Assembly: GCA_020630195.1 (NCBI GenBank)
Contig: JAHDBV010000015.1
Coordinates: 1-64,000 of the forward strand
Direction: 5' to 3'
From: Acidimicrobiales bacterium
GTDB lineage: Bacteria; Actinomycetota; Acidimicrobiia; Acidimicrobiales; SZUA-35
DNA: 64,000 nucleotides
This document shows positions 40,882 through 49,659 of this stretch, piece after piece. The position numbers were made by a program, and so were the translations under genes. A model generated the notes under the pieces. It ran no database searches and was not told the DNA's origin. It worked only from the letters and a program-made list of their open reading frames with translations. How positions within the stretch are numbered: the first letter of the stretch is position 1; the number at the start of each line of letters is the position of its first letter.

Positions 40882-41964
40882 ATGACCCGCGTCGTGCTCG
40901 CCCTCGCCGCGGTGGCCTGTGTGGCCGCCGCCGTGGTGTGGGTTCGGGCGACCATCGCCCGACGTGCGGTGTCGTCGCGGTTGGCCGCGGAACAGTCCGA
41001 TCCGGACCTGTGGCGACTCGCCGCCGCGGACGAGCGACGCGATCTGCTGCTCTCGGTGACCTTCGTGGCCGGGGCCTGCGTGCTCGGCCTGATGTTGTTG
41101 TCCGACTCGACCGGCCAGGTGCCGGTCGTGACCGCCGCGGCGCTGGCCGTTCCGGCGGCGATGACCCTCGCCGGCCGCAAGCGCATCGAGGAGGGCACCC
41201 GCCTCGCCGGTGGTCGCAGTGAGGTCGAACAGCGTGCCCGCGAGGTGCTGACCCAGGACGAGCTGGCCCCGTTGCAGTGGGCGGCCCGGCTCGCGCCGTC
41301 GAGCCTTCCCGACCTGCCCGGCTTCGAGATCGGCCAGGCCTACCAGCCCGGCTCGGGTGCCATGGCGGGCGACTTCTACGACGTGTTCGCCGTCGACGAC
41401 CATCGGGTGGCCGCCGTCATCGGCGACGTGACCGGTCACGGCATCGAGCCCTCGATCACGGCGCTCCAGGCCAAGTACCTGCTGCGGGCGTTCCTGCTCC
41501 AGTTCCGTGATCCCGGCCAGGCCCTCGAGCAGCTCAACACCCAGATGTCGGAGCTCGAACGCGGTGAGGAGTTCATCTCGCTGTGTGTGCTGGTGTTCGA
41601 CACCGACGCCGAGACGCTGCGGTACGCGTCGGCGGGTCACCCGGCGGCGTTCGTGTGGCACTCCCGTGAGGTGCGCCCCCTCGGTGCCACCGGCCCGCTT
41701 CTCATGCTCGATCCACGGGGCAACTACCACTCCCGGGAGATCTCGTGGGACCTCGACGACGTGGTGGTGATGTACACCGACGGCCTCGCCGAGGCCCGCA
41801 ACGGTGACGCGCTCTTCGGCGAGGACGGCGTGGCTTCGATGATCCGTCGGGATCCGACGGCCTCGCCCGACGTACTGACGAAGGGGTTGCTCGAAGCAGC
41901 TCGGGACTTCGCCGGTGGTCCGATCGCCGACGACGTCGCCGTGCTCGTGCTCCGCCGTTCCTGA
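40882..41964 (+). CDS. Membrane PP2C/SpoIIE-family serine phosphatase
   Basis: AMAGDFYDVFAVDDHRVAAVIGDVTGHGIEPSI; YASAGHPAAFVW; MYTDGLAEARN. Confidence 0.88.
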   Translation: MTRVVLALAAVACVAAAVVWVRATIARRAVSSRLAAEQSDPDLWRLAAADERRDLLLSVTFVAGACVLGLMLLSDSTGQVPVVTAAALAVPAAMTLAGRKRIEEGTRLAGGRSEVEQRAREVLTQDELAPLQWAARLAPSSLPDLPGFEIGQAYQPGSGAMAGDFYDVFAVDDHRVAAVIGDVTGHGIEPSITALQAKYLLRAFLLQFRDPGQALEQLNTQMSELERGEEFISLCVLVFDTDAETLRYASAGHPAAFVWHSREVRPLGATGPLLMLDPRGNYHSREISWDLDDVVVMYTDGLAEARNGDALFGEDGVASMIRRDPTASPDVLTKGLLEAARDFAGGPIADDVAVLVLRRS

Positions 41965-42027
41965 ACGGCGGGCCCCCGACCGCGACGTCGACGTCGCTCG
42001 GGCGTCGACCGGCGGCACACTCTCGAC

Positions 42028-42246
42028 ATGCCCTGGTGCGACGAGTGCGATCGATACCTCGCACCGAACACGGTCTCGACCGAGGGGACCTGCCCGACCT
42101 GTGACGGCGAGGTCGACGCGACCGACGTCGAGCAGCCGGCGCCGGTGCAGGCGCCCTGGCACTTCTGGGTGATGGTGGCCGCGCTCGTCGCCTATCTCGG
42201 GTGGCGGGTGATCCAGGCGTTCATCTGGGCCGCCGAGCGGTTCTGA
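42028..42246 (+). CDS. Small zinc-ribbon membrane protein
   Basis: CDEC...CPTC pair and one TM (WVMVAALVAYLGWRVIQAFIW), 72 aa. Confidence 0.55.
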   Translation: MPWCDECDRYLAPNTVSTEGTCPTCDGEVDATDVEQPAPVQAPWHFWVMVAALVAYLGWRVIQAFIWAAERF

Positions 42247-42251
42247 GCCCG

Positions 42252-42274
42252 CGCCGCCGATTCACTCGGCGGCG
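42252..42274. terminator. Hairpin with the minus-strand stop codon in its loop
   Basis: Perfect 9-bp stem CGCCGCCGA-TTCAC-TCGGCGGCG. Confidence 0.6.
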
Positions 42275-43398
42275 AGATCGAACGAGCCGAGCGGCACGAT
42301 CCGCCCGTTGAGCACCGCCTCGAGCGTGTGCGTGCCGGGATGGTGGGTCCGGGTCGAGTGCTGGGCCAGTGACACACGCTGGCGGATCTCGTGGTCGGCC
42401 CCCGGCTCGAGGGTGGCCTCGGCCCCTTTGAAGACCTTCGGCGAGATGGAGCCGTTGGCCTTCACGAATCCGATCCGGAGATCGACCAGCGCGCCGAGCG
42501 GCGTCGCGGTCGGATTGGAGACCCGCACCGAGATCTCCAGGCGGTCGCCGATCGTCGGTGCCGCCGGCGCGAGGTCGACCAGTTCGATGTCGAGCGGCGC
42601 GTCGGGCTCGAATCCGATCACCGTCAGTGCGCCGGGGTCGCCGGCCTTGATCAGCGTGCGCAGGCCGTGACGCACGAGGCGCCGGGTGTTGCGCTCGTCC
42701 GACCACCATCGGGCGGCGGTGGCGACGGCCGTCTCCGGGTGGTCCTTCGCGATGTCGTTGAGGTTGTTCGCCACCGACCGGCGGACGTACTCGCTGTCGT
42801 CGGTCACGAGGCGGTCGAGCAGGGCGATCACCGGCGTCGGATCGGCCTGGAACCCACGGAGCCGGGCCGCCCACGGCAGTCGTGGCCGGGTGCCCTCGGA
42901 GACGAGGCGCCGCACGTGCTCGGAGGCGTGGCCGGTCCACGCCTCGAGGCGGGGCATGGTCACCTCCGGTGCCCGCTCGATGAACGAGCGGATGCTGAAC
43001 TCACACGTGAAGCGCTGGGTCAGTTCCTCCTGGACGTCGAGGGCGAGCTCGACGTCCGCGTGGCCGACGTCGTCGACGAGGTAGACGAGCGGCAGGTACA
43101 CGAAGCCGTCCATGCCGCCGAGCTCGTCGGCGTCCGCGATCGGCGGGCCGAGCCCGGAACGGATGGCGCGCAGGACGGCGCCCGGTTCGCTCGGCAGGTG
43201 CCGCTGGAGTGCCCGGGTCACGAGCCGGGCCCGGTCGGTCAACCCCGCCGGTTCGAACGCGCCGAGTTCCGGGTCGACGGTGCCGAGGGCGTCGTCGACG
43301 AAGCCGTGACGATCGAACTCGGGAACGGCGACGCTCATCATCTCGGCGACCCGCTCGACGGCGGGGCGTGCGAACGAGTCCTTCAGCGGGGCGGCCAC
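42262..43398 (-). CDS. DNA alkylation repair (AlkD/HEAT-like) protein
   Basis: HEAT-like helices, RRLVSEGTRPRLPWAARL, DDSEYVRRSVANNLNDIAKDHPE. Confidence 0.82.
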   Translation of the reverse strand: MAAPLKDSFARPAVERVAEMMSVAVPEFDRHGFVDDALGTVDPELGAFEPAGLTDRARLVTRALQRHLPSEPGAVLRAIRSGLGPPIADADELGGMDGFVYLPLVYLVDDVGHADVELALDVQEELTQRFTCEFSIRSFIERAPEVTMPRLEAWTGHASEHVRRLVSEGTRPRLPWAARLRGFQADPTPVIALLDRLVTDDSEYVRRSVANNLNDIAKDHPETAVATAARWWSDERNTRRLVRHGLRTLIKAGDPGALTVIGFEPDAPLDIELVDLAPAAPTIGDRLEISVRVSNPTATPLGALVDLRIGFVKANGSISPKVFKGAEATLEPGADHEIRQRVSLAQHSTRTHHPGTHTLEAVLNGRIVPLGSFDLAAE

Positions 43399-43438
43399 CA
43401 CTGCAGTATGGGTGTCGCCTGTGACAGTCTCGGACGCC

Positions 43439-44095
43439 ATGGAGGACATGACCGACACGATGCGGACCTCGATGAGCCTCGACGGCGACGTCGACAAGCT
43501 CGCCGCCCACTACCGCACCTGGGCCGACGAGTACGACGCCGACGTGGCCGGCCACGAGTACGGGCTCCCGGCGTCGATGGTGCGGACACTCGTCGAGGCG
43601 CTCGAACGGCTCGAGCCCGACGCCCCGGCCCGGGCCGACGGCGTCGCCGTGCTCGACGCCGGCTGTGGGACGGGGCTCGTGGCCGAGGCGCTCCACGCCG
43701 CCGGGTGGACCGCGCTCGACGGGGTCGACCTGTCCGAGGAAATGGTCGACAAGGCCGCCGAGCGGGGCATCTTCCGGTCGTTGCGGGGCGGGGTCGACCT
43801 CACGGTCCCGCCGGACGACACGCTCCGGCACTCGGCCGCGATCGTGACCGTGGGTGGGGTGTTCACCGTCGGGCACGTGCCGCCGAGCGCACTCGGCACG
43901 ATCGCCGAGCTGGTCGAACCGGGTGGGTTGCTCGTCGCGAGCTTCCGCCGGGCCTACATCGACGGCACCGACCTCACCGCCGAGATCGAGCGCCTCGAGG
44001 CGGCCGGAACACTCGAGCCGCTCGTGCATCTCGCCGACCAGCCCTACACCATGGACTCACTCGGGGACTTCCACGCCTGGCGGGTGCCGGGCTGA
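43439..44095 (+). CDS. Class I SAM-dependent methyltransferase
   Basis: LDAGCGTGLVAEALHAAGWTALDGVDLSEEMVDKA. Confidence 0.85.
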   Translation: MEDMTDTMRTSMSLDGDVDKLAAHYRTWADEYDADVAGHEYGLPASMVRTLVEALERLEPDAPARADGVAVLDAGCGTGLVAEALHAAGWTALDGVDLSEEMVDKAAERGIFRSLRGGVDLTVPPDDTLRHSAAIVTVGGVFTVGHVPPSALGTIAELVEPGGLLVASFRRAYIDGTDLTAEIERLEAAGTLEPLVHLADQPYTMDSLGDFHAWRVPG

Positions 44096-44128
44096 CCCAC
44101 TCGCCCGGCCTGCGGCGATCGGTCGCCG

Positions 44129-44779
44129 TCAGCCGGTCCGACGCGCCCGCAGGATGACGTCGTGGGTGTGATGGGAGCCGTGGTGGTGGTCGCCGGGCCG
44201 AGGTCGTGTCTCGTGGCACTCGACGGCCCACCCGTCGCCGAGGTCGTCGACGAGATCGTCGGGCTGGGTCCAGTCGGCCGGATCGAAGTGGGCCTCGGAC
44301 AGGTTCTCGGGGGGAGCGTGACCGACGACGAGCAGCGTGCCGGCCGGGGCGACGAGGGAGCGGAGGGTCGCCGAGACCCGCTCGCGGTCGCCGATCGGGA
44401 AGGCCGGGTAGTGGAGGCTGACGAGGTCGAACGGCTCGGCGGGCGGGTCGGCGAGCAGGTCGCCGGCGATCCAGGCGATGCCGTCGACGCCGCGCCGTTC
44501 CGCCTCGGTCCGACCCCGGGCCACCGCGGTCGGGGCGACATCGATCGCCGTCACCCGCCAGCCTCGCTCGGCCAGCCAGAGTGCGTCGGCGCCTTCGCCA
44601 CAGCCCACGTCGAGCGCCCGGCCGGGGCCGGCGATGTGGTCGAGCTCGGCGACGAGGGAGCCGTTCACATGGCCGCTCCACATCCCGTCGCCCTCATCGG
44701 CGTACATCGCTTCCCAATCGACCGAGCTCGGGTCGATGCCGTGCGCAGCGTCGTCATGGCTGGTGTCGTGATCGTGCAT
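44129..44779 (-). CDS. Class I SAM-dependent methyltransferase (TehB/thiopurine-type fold)
   Basis: RALDVGCGEGADALWLAERGWRVTAIDVAPTAVARGR; TACGTT six nt before ATG 44779. Confidence 0.85.
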   Translation of the reverse strand: MHDHDTSHDDAAHGIDPSSVDWEAMYADEGDGMWSGHVNGSLVAELDHIAGPGRALDVGCGEGADALWLAERGWRVTAIDVAPTAVARGRTEAERRGVDGIAWIAGDLLADPPAEPFDLVSLHYPAFPIGDRERVSATLRSLVAPAGTLLVVGHAPPENLSEAHFDPADWTQPDDLVDDLGDGWAVECHETRPRPGDHHHGSHHTHDVILRARRTG

Positions 44780-44785
44780 GGTGCG

Positions 44786-44849
44786 AACGTAGAAACGCCG
44801 AGCGTCGCCTGCAAGGGGTCTTGCGGACTTCGCAAGACCGTGCGACGGT
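44786..44849. promoter_or_regulatory. Divergent promoter pair with GCAAG/CTTGC operator half-sites
   Basis: Minus: TTGCAG (44814-44809)-17-TACGTT (44791-44786). Plus: TTGCGG (44821-44826)-17-GACGGT (44844-44849). 9-bp inverted repeat GGTCTTGCG-gactt-CGCAAGACC (44817-44839). Confidence 0.75.
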
Positions 44850-44855
44850 GCGGTC

Positions 44856-45422
44856 ATGACGATCGACGACGATCCCGGTGACCTCGTGCGGCGGCGGGTC
44901 CGGGGTCTGCGGACCGCCGCCGGGCTCTCGCTCGACGAACTCGGTCGACGTGCGGGCATGAGCGCATCGAGCATCAGCCGGCTCGAGACGGGCAAGCGCA
45001 ACATCGACCTCGAGGCGCTCGTGGCCCTCGCCCGTGCGCTGGAGGTCTCGGTCGACGCCCTGCTCGCCCCCGATGATCACGACGACGTCGTGATCCGGCC
45101 CGTGCCCCGGACCGGACCGGGGGTGACCACCTGGCAGCTCAGCCGGCCCACTGGTTCGACCATCGCCGTGAAACAGCGCATCGACATCGACCGGCCACCG
45201 CGGGAGCCGCAGGTCCATCCGGGCCACGACTGGTTCTTCGTGCTGAGCGGAACGGTGCGTCTCACCCTCGGCGACCGGGTGATCCTCGTGCACGCCGGTG
45301 AGGCCGCCGAGTTCGACACGATGGTGCCGCACCACTTCGAGGCCCATGGCGGCCCCACCGAGATCGTCTCGCTCTTCGACCGGGACGGCCAGCGAGCCCA
45401 CCTCCACACCGCCGCGACCTGA
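44856..45422 (+). CDS. XRE-family transcriptional regulator with C-terminal cupin
   Basis: HTH LRTAAGLSLDELGRRAGMSASSISRLETGKRNI; cupin HPGHDWFFVLSGTVRLTLGD. Confidence 0.9.
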   Translation: MTIDDDPGDLVRRRVRGLRTAAGLSLDELGRRAGMSASSISRLETGKRNIDLEALVALARALEVSVDALLAPDDHDDVVIRPVPRTGPGVTTWQLSRPTGSTIAVKQRIDIDRPPREPQVHPGHDWFFVLSGTVRLTLGDRVILVHAGEAAEFDTMVPHHFEAHGGPTEIVSLFDRDGQRAHLHTAAT

Positions 45423-45440
45423 GCGGTCCCGACGCGACGA

Positions 45441-45479
45441 ACGCACCCGCCCCGGCCACGAAGGCCGGGGCGGATGCGT
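45441..45479 (-). terminator. Long hairpin between convergent genes
   Basis: ACGCA-c-CCGCCCCGGCC-ACGAA-GGCCGGGGCGG-a-TGCGT; the C/A mismatch is G-U on the minus strand. Confidence 0.75.
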
Positions 45480-45500
45480 CCGGGTGTCGGCCTCGCAGGA

Positions 45501-46601
45501 TCAGGCCGGGGCGCCCCGGGTGAGGAACCAGGACAGGTGGTGGCCGATGACCTCGCCGTCGACGCTCACCTCGCTGATGCCGGCGATGCCGGCCCAGTCG
45601 CCGGCCTCCACGTCGACGCGGGCGATGAAGTTGCTGAGGCGGCCTTCGACGACGGTGAAGCCCGCCGCCTCGACCACGCCGCTCGCGAGGTAGGCCTCGA
45701 GATCGGGCAGACGCTCCGCGGGGTAGAACCAGCGGATCTCGATGCGGCCGTCGTACGACGGCGGATCGCCGAAGTCGGCCGCACGACCCCGGCCCTCGGC
45801 CACGGTCACGAGCTCGCCGCCCTCGAGCGACGGCAGGGCGGCCGCCCAGGCCGGCTCGGGGATCTCCGTCGGGAGGGACTCGACCTCGATCTGCGTCGTC
45901 GGCTCCTCCGGGGCGGGATCCGTCCGGCCGTGGTAGACGAGGCGGTCGGTCCCGCCATCGGCGCCGTCCGCGGTGTAGAGGTCGTTGATCAGCTCCTGGC
46001 GCTGTGAGGACGAGCGGGCCCAGCGGCCCGCCGCGGCCTCCACCTCGGCGACGACGGCGTCGAAGACCGCCTCGTCGGCGGCGGGTTCGAGCCCGATGGC
46101 CCGGATCTCGTTGATGCGGATCTCGTCGGTGATGCGCAGGTCACGCTCCCAGCTGCGAGCCACCCCGTTGATCGGGTCGGCGGGGTAGGGGAAGTCGGCG
46201 TGGATCTCGAACAGGGGAGCGACCGCCTCGGGCGACAGGGGCTGGCCGAACACGGCGCCGAGCTCATCCATCCGGGCATCGAGCGTGGCGACGGGATCGG
46301 GCCCGTCCCATGTGCCGGTCGGGGCGGCGGCCTCGCTCTCGGCCGCATCGTCGGTCGCCGTCTCTTCCATGGCGGCGTCATCGGCCGTCGCGTCGGCCGT
46401 CTCGTCCGCCGTCGTCTCCTCCGCCGACTGCTCGGCGACGGTGGTGGCCGCCGCGGTGTCGTCGGTCGCCGGGTCGTCCGCGGCGTCGGATCCGCCGCAG
46501 GCGGCGAGCACGGAGGCGGCGAGGGCGAGCGCCACGATCGTGCGGAGCCGGCCGTGGCCGGCCCGGTGGGTGGGGGTGAGGGGATTCTCTTCGGGTTGCA
46601 T
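45501..46601 (-). CDS. Putative lipoprotein of unknown function with acidic/Thr/Ala-rich linker
   Basis: ALALAASVLAACGGSDAADD lipobox; linker EETTADETADATADDAAMEETATDDAAESEAA. Confidence 0.7.
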   Translation of the reverse strand: MQPEENPLTPTHRAGHGRLRTIVALALAASVLAACGGSDAADDPATDDTAAATTVAEQSAEETTADETADATADDAAMEETATDDAAESEAAAPTGTWDGPDPVATLDARMDELGAVFGQPLSPEAVAPLFEIHADFPYPADPINGVARSWERDLRITDEIRINEIRAIGLEPAADEAVFDAVVAEVEAAAGRWARSSSQRQELINDLYTADGADGGTDRLVYHGRTDPAPEEPTTQIEVESLPTEIPEPAWAAALPSLEGGELVTVAEGRGRAADFGDPPSYDGRIEIRWFYPAERLPDLEAYLASGVVEAAGFTVVEGRLSNFIARVDVEAGDWAGIAGISEVSVDGEVIGHHLSWFLTRGAPA

Positions 46602-46661
46602 GCCCCCAGTGACGCGGGCGAGCGCCGGCGGTTACATGCGGCGGTCCGCCCGGGAACGACG

Positions 46662-46706
46662 AAACCCCAGGTCAGAACCTCGAATCGAGGCTCTGACCTG
46701 GGGTTT
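46662..46706 (-). terminator. Terminator of tRNA-Pro
   Basis: AAACCCCAGGTCAGA-a-CCTCG-AAT-CGAGG-c-TCTGACCTGGGGTTT; 15 bp plus wobble plus 5 bp. Confidence 0.85.
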
Positions 46707-46712
46707 TCTGTG

Positions 46713-46786
46713 TCGGGTTGGGGAGATTTGAACTCCCGACCCCCTGACCCCCAGTCAGGTGCGCTGCCAGACTGCGCCACAACCCG
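46713..46786 (-). tRNA. tRNA-Pro, anticodon GGG
   Basis: Minus strand CGGGTTGTGGCGCAGTCTGGCAGCGCACCTGACTGGGGGTCAGGGGGTCGGGAGTTCAAATCTCCCCAACCCGA; 7-bp acceptor stem, anticodon loop CTGGGGG, TTCAAAT loop; no encoded CCA. Confidence 0.95.
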
Positions 46787-46844
46787 GTTGAGCCGGAGAG
46801 CGTAGCCCGGTCGTGCGGCAACGATGCGGCTTTCCGCCGCCGGA

Positions 46845-48815
46845 TCAGCCGCCGAAGCGGTTGCGGTACTCGGCCGAGTCGAAGATGCCGGCGATGAGGG
46901 TGCGGATGTCGCCGGTGGCGGCGACCCGATCGGTCCAGAAGTCCTCGCCGGCCGGGTCGGCCTTGCGGCGGAGCATGCCGGAGTAGACGGTCGAGACCGA
47001 GACCCGGGCGTCGGTCGAGGCGACGAACTCGGGCGACTCGGTGAAGTTCACGACCATCGCCGAACGGGCCAGTCCGGCGTTGAGACGACCGGTCCAGAAG
47101 TCGAGGCCGGCGGCGTCGGGCTCACGGTCGAGCACCCGGAGATACACCTGGCGGGCGAACTCCCGGTTGTCGACCGTGCCGACGAGCTCGGCGAACTCGG
47201 GCGAGCCGAGGAAGCCGTCGGTGATGCTCTGCAGCGACTGGCCGGCGTTGCGACGGCCGGTCCAGAACTCGAGACCCTCGACGTCGGGCGTCCGGCCGAA
47301 CAGGCCGAGGTAGAGCCGCACGATCTGGCGACGGTTGTCGAACTCGGCGGCGCCCATGAGCTGGGCGATCACGTCATCGGCGTTGCTGACATCCGCGTTG
47401 GTCCGCTCGGCCCAGAAGCGCACGCCGTCGGCGTCGCCGGTGCGGCCGAACAGGTCGAGGTACTGCTGGTTGGCGAAGTGGTAGGCGTTGTCGAACGGGC
47501 CGTAGGCACGGTTGAGCGGATCGGCCGTGGCGAGGCAGATCTCGCCGAAGCCGAGATCGGCGACACCCTGGACGGTGAGGTTGTTGCCGCCGAACCAGAA
47601 GCAGCCGTTGCCGACATCGGCGATCTCCCACACCGAACCCTCGAGCGGCATCGGGAGGAACGAGTCCTGCTGGTTGCCGGCGCCGTCGAGCTCGAGGATC
47701 ACGTTGACCTCGTGGCGGCTGACGTCACGGCTGTCGACGTGGCCGTTGCCGTTGCGCTGCTGCGGGGTACCCGTCCACTTCATGTGGGTGCCGACGAAGA
47801 TGCGTCCACCGACGTTGCCGATGCCCTGGTAGTCGGAGCCCTTGTAGGGCAGCGGGTCGAGGAAGTTCTCGCCGAAGAAGTAGTGGTTCATCTGCAGCGA
47901 CGCCTTGTCGAGCACGATGAGCGTGTTCGCCTGGTTGGCGACGATGACCGACGTGCCGGTCTCGATGAGATCGAAGCTGTTCATCATCTCGCCCTGGAAG
48001 GCCTCGTAGTCCTCGATCACGAACCCACCGGGCGAACGGAGGTCGCCGTTGCGGCCCACGGCGGCGAACGAACGCTGCGAACCGTCGTCGTTCACCGAGG
48101 AGAACTGGCCGCCGAGGTAGATGCGATCGAGATCGTCGGAGACCTCGACGGCCCACACGGCACCGCCGAGGACCATCGGATCGAAGTTGGTGTCGAGCAC
48201 ACCGTCGGCCTGGCGGACCCGGGCGAGGCGCTGGCGGACCACACCGTTCACCGTGCGGAACTCGCCGCCGATGATCAGGTGCTCACCGTCGAGGTCGACG
48301 TCGTGCACGTAGTTGCGTCCGGCACCGGTGGCACCGAGGTTCGGCTGGAAGCCGGTGACGACGGAGCCGTCGAGGAAGAGGCGGGCGACGGGGCCGGTGT
48401 TCTGCCCGCCGATCGTCGAGAACTCACCACCGACGAAGATGCTCTGGCCGTCGGCGGCCGGCACGATCGAGTACACCGCACCGTTCACGGCGGGGCGGAA
48501 GTCGGCCTTCCAGGCGCCGGTGTCACGGTCGAAGGCGGCGAGGAACGGCTGCCCGATGCGCTCGCCGTTGGGGCCGGTCACCTCGGTGAACTGGCCACCG
48601 ACGTAGACGGTGTCGCCGATGTTGGCGATCGCCCGCACCTTGAGCGGGACGGCCGTCACCTGGCTGGAGCTGAGACCGTCCACGTTCCACTGGGTGTTGG
48701 AGGTGGGCGGCTCGGCACTGGCCGGAGCCGATCCGAGAAGCGGGCTGATCATCGCCATGACGGCGACGAGGACTCCGGCGCGGCGCCGGAGCGAGCGATG
48801 CGGGTTCGCAAGCAT
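46845..48815 (-). CDS. Secreted beta-propeller-like protein with C-terminal DUF4214 repeats
   Basis: Signal peptide; VYVGGQFTEV/IFVGGEFSTI/IYLGGQFSSV blades; YLDLFGRTGDADGVRFW, YLGLFGRTPDVEGLEFW, YLRVLDREPDAAGLDFW. Confidence 0.82.
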   Translation of the reverse strand: MLANPHRSLRRRAGVLVAVMAMISPLLGSAPASAEPPTSNTQWNVDGLSSSQVTAVPLKVRAIANIGDTVYVGGQFTEVTGPNGERIGQPFLAAFDRDTGAWKADFRPAVNGAVYSIVPAADGQSIFVGGEFSTIGGQNTGPVARLFLDGSVVTGFQPNLGATGAGRNYVHDVDLDGEHLIIGGEFRTVNGVVRQRLARVRQADGVLDTNFDPMVLGGAVWAVEVSDDLDRIYLGGQFSSVNDDGSQRSFAAVGRNGDLRSPGGFVIEDYEAFQGEMMNSFDLIETGTSVIVANQANTLIVLDKASLQMNHYFFGENFLDPLPYKGSDYQGIGNVGGRIFVGTHMKWTGTPQQRNGNGHVDSRDVSRHEVNVILELDGAGNQQDSFLPMPLEGSVWEIADVGNGCFWFGGNNLTVQGVADLGFGEICLATADPLNRAYGPFDNAYHFANQQYLDLFGRTGDADGVRFWAERTNADVSNADDVIAQLMGAAEFDNRRQIVRLYLGLFGRTPDVEGLEFWTGRRNAGQSLQSITDGFLGSPEFAELVGTVDNREFARQVYLRVLDREPDAAGLDFWTGRLNAGLARSAMVVNFTESPEFVASTDARVSVSTVYSGMLRRKADPAGEDFWTDRVAATGDIRTLIAGIFDSAEYRNRFGG

Positions 48816-48936
48816 TCCGTGTCCTTCGACAATGGGGGTGTTGAGACCACCAGTGTCCCGAGCCCGCCCGAGCCGGTTGAAGGGTTGAACGACTCAGCAG
48901 GGATCGTTTGCCCAGCCGCCGACTACCGTTCGGATC

Positions 48937-49659
48937 ATGTGTGGTCGATACGTCTCGGCGTCCCCGCCCGACGAACTCGCCCGGTACTTCGAGGCGGCCC
49001 TCGGGCCCGGCATCGAGCCGGCGCCGTCGTACAACGTGGCGCCCACCAACCAGGTGCTGTCGGTGCGGGCCCGCGACGGCCACCGCGAGCTCGAGCGGCT
49101 CCACTGGGGTCTCGTGCCGTCGTGGGCGAAGGACCGCAAGATCGGTTCGAAGATGATCAACGCCCGCGCCGAGACGGCGGCCTCCAAGCCGGCGTTCCGC
49201 CGGGCGCTCGCGAAGCGGCGCTGCCTGTTGCCCGCCGATGGCTTCTACGAATGGGAGCCGATCGAGGGCCAGAAGGCGAAGCAGCCCTGGTACATCTCGC
49301 ACCGCGACGGTGAGCCGCTCGTGTTCGCCGGGCTGTGGGAGGCGTGGCGGGATCCGGCCGAGATCGCCGCCGCCGAGTCGGAGGGTCGGGATCCGGCCGA
49401 GGTCGACTGGCTGATCTCGACGACGATCCTCACCACCGCCCCGAACGCCGAGATGTCGACCATCCACCACCGGATGCCGGTGCTGGTGCCGCCCTCGGCG
49501 TGGGATCACTGGCTCGATCCGGCCAATGCGGCCGACGACGTCGCTTCGTTGATGGTGTCGGCGCCCGACGGGCTCCTGCACCTGCATCCCGTGTCGACCG
49601 CCGTGAACCGGGTGGCGAACAAGGGCCCCGAACTCATCGAGGAGATGCGGCGAGCATGA
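48937..49659 (+). CDS. SOS response-associated peptidase (SRAP/YedK/HMCES family)
   Basis: MCGRYVS catalytic Cys2; YNVAPTNQV; WGLVPSWAKD; NARAET; RRCLLPADGFYEWEP; STIHHRMPV. Confidence 0.95.
   Translation: MCGRYVSASPPDELARYFEAALGPGIEPAPSYNVAPTNQVLSVRARDGHRELERLHWGLVPSWAKDRKIGSKMINARAETAASKPAFRRALAKRRCLLPADGFYEWEPIEGQKAKQPWYISHRDGEPLVFAGLWEAWRDPAEIAAAESEGRDPAEVDWLISTTILTTAPNAEMSTIHHRMPVLVPPSAWDHWLDPANAADDVASLMVSAPDGLLHLHPVSTAVNRVANKGPELIEEMRRA

Noticed and set aside
46713-46800. tRNA-Pro as an integration site for a genomic island
   Set aside because: No integrase, no direct repeat of the tRNA 3' end detected, flanking genes are not phage-like.
46824-49313. 829-aa plus-strand ORF opposite the DUF4214 protein
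   Set aside because: Shadow ORF spanning the antisense of a signal-peptide-bearing propeller/DUF4214 gene; low-complexity composition.
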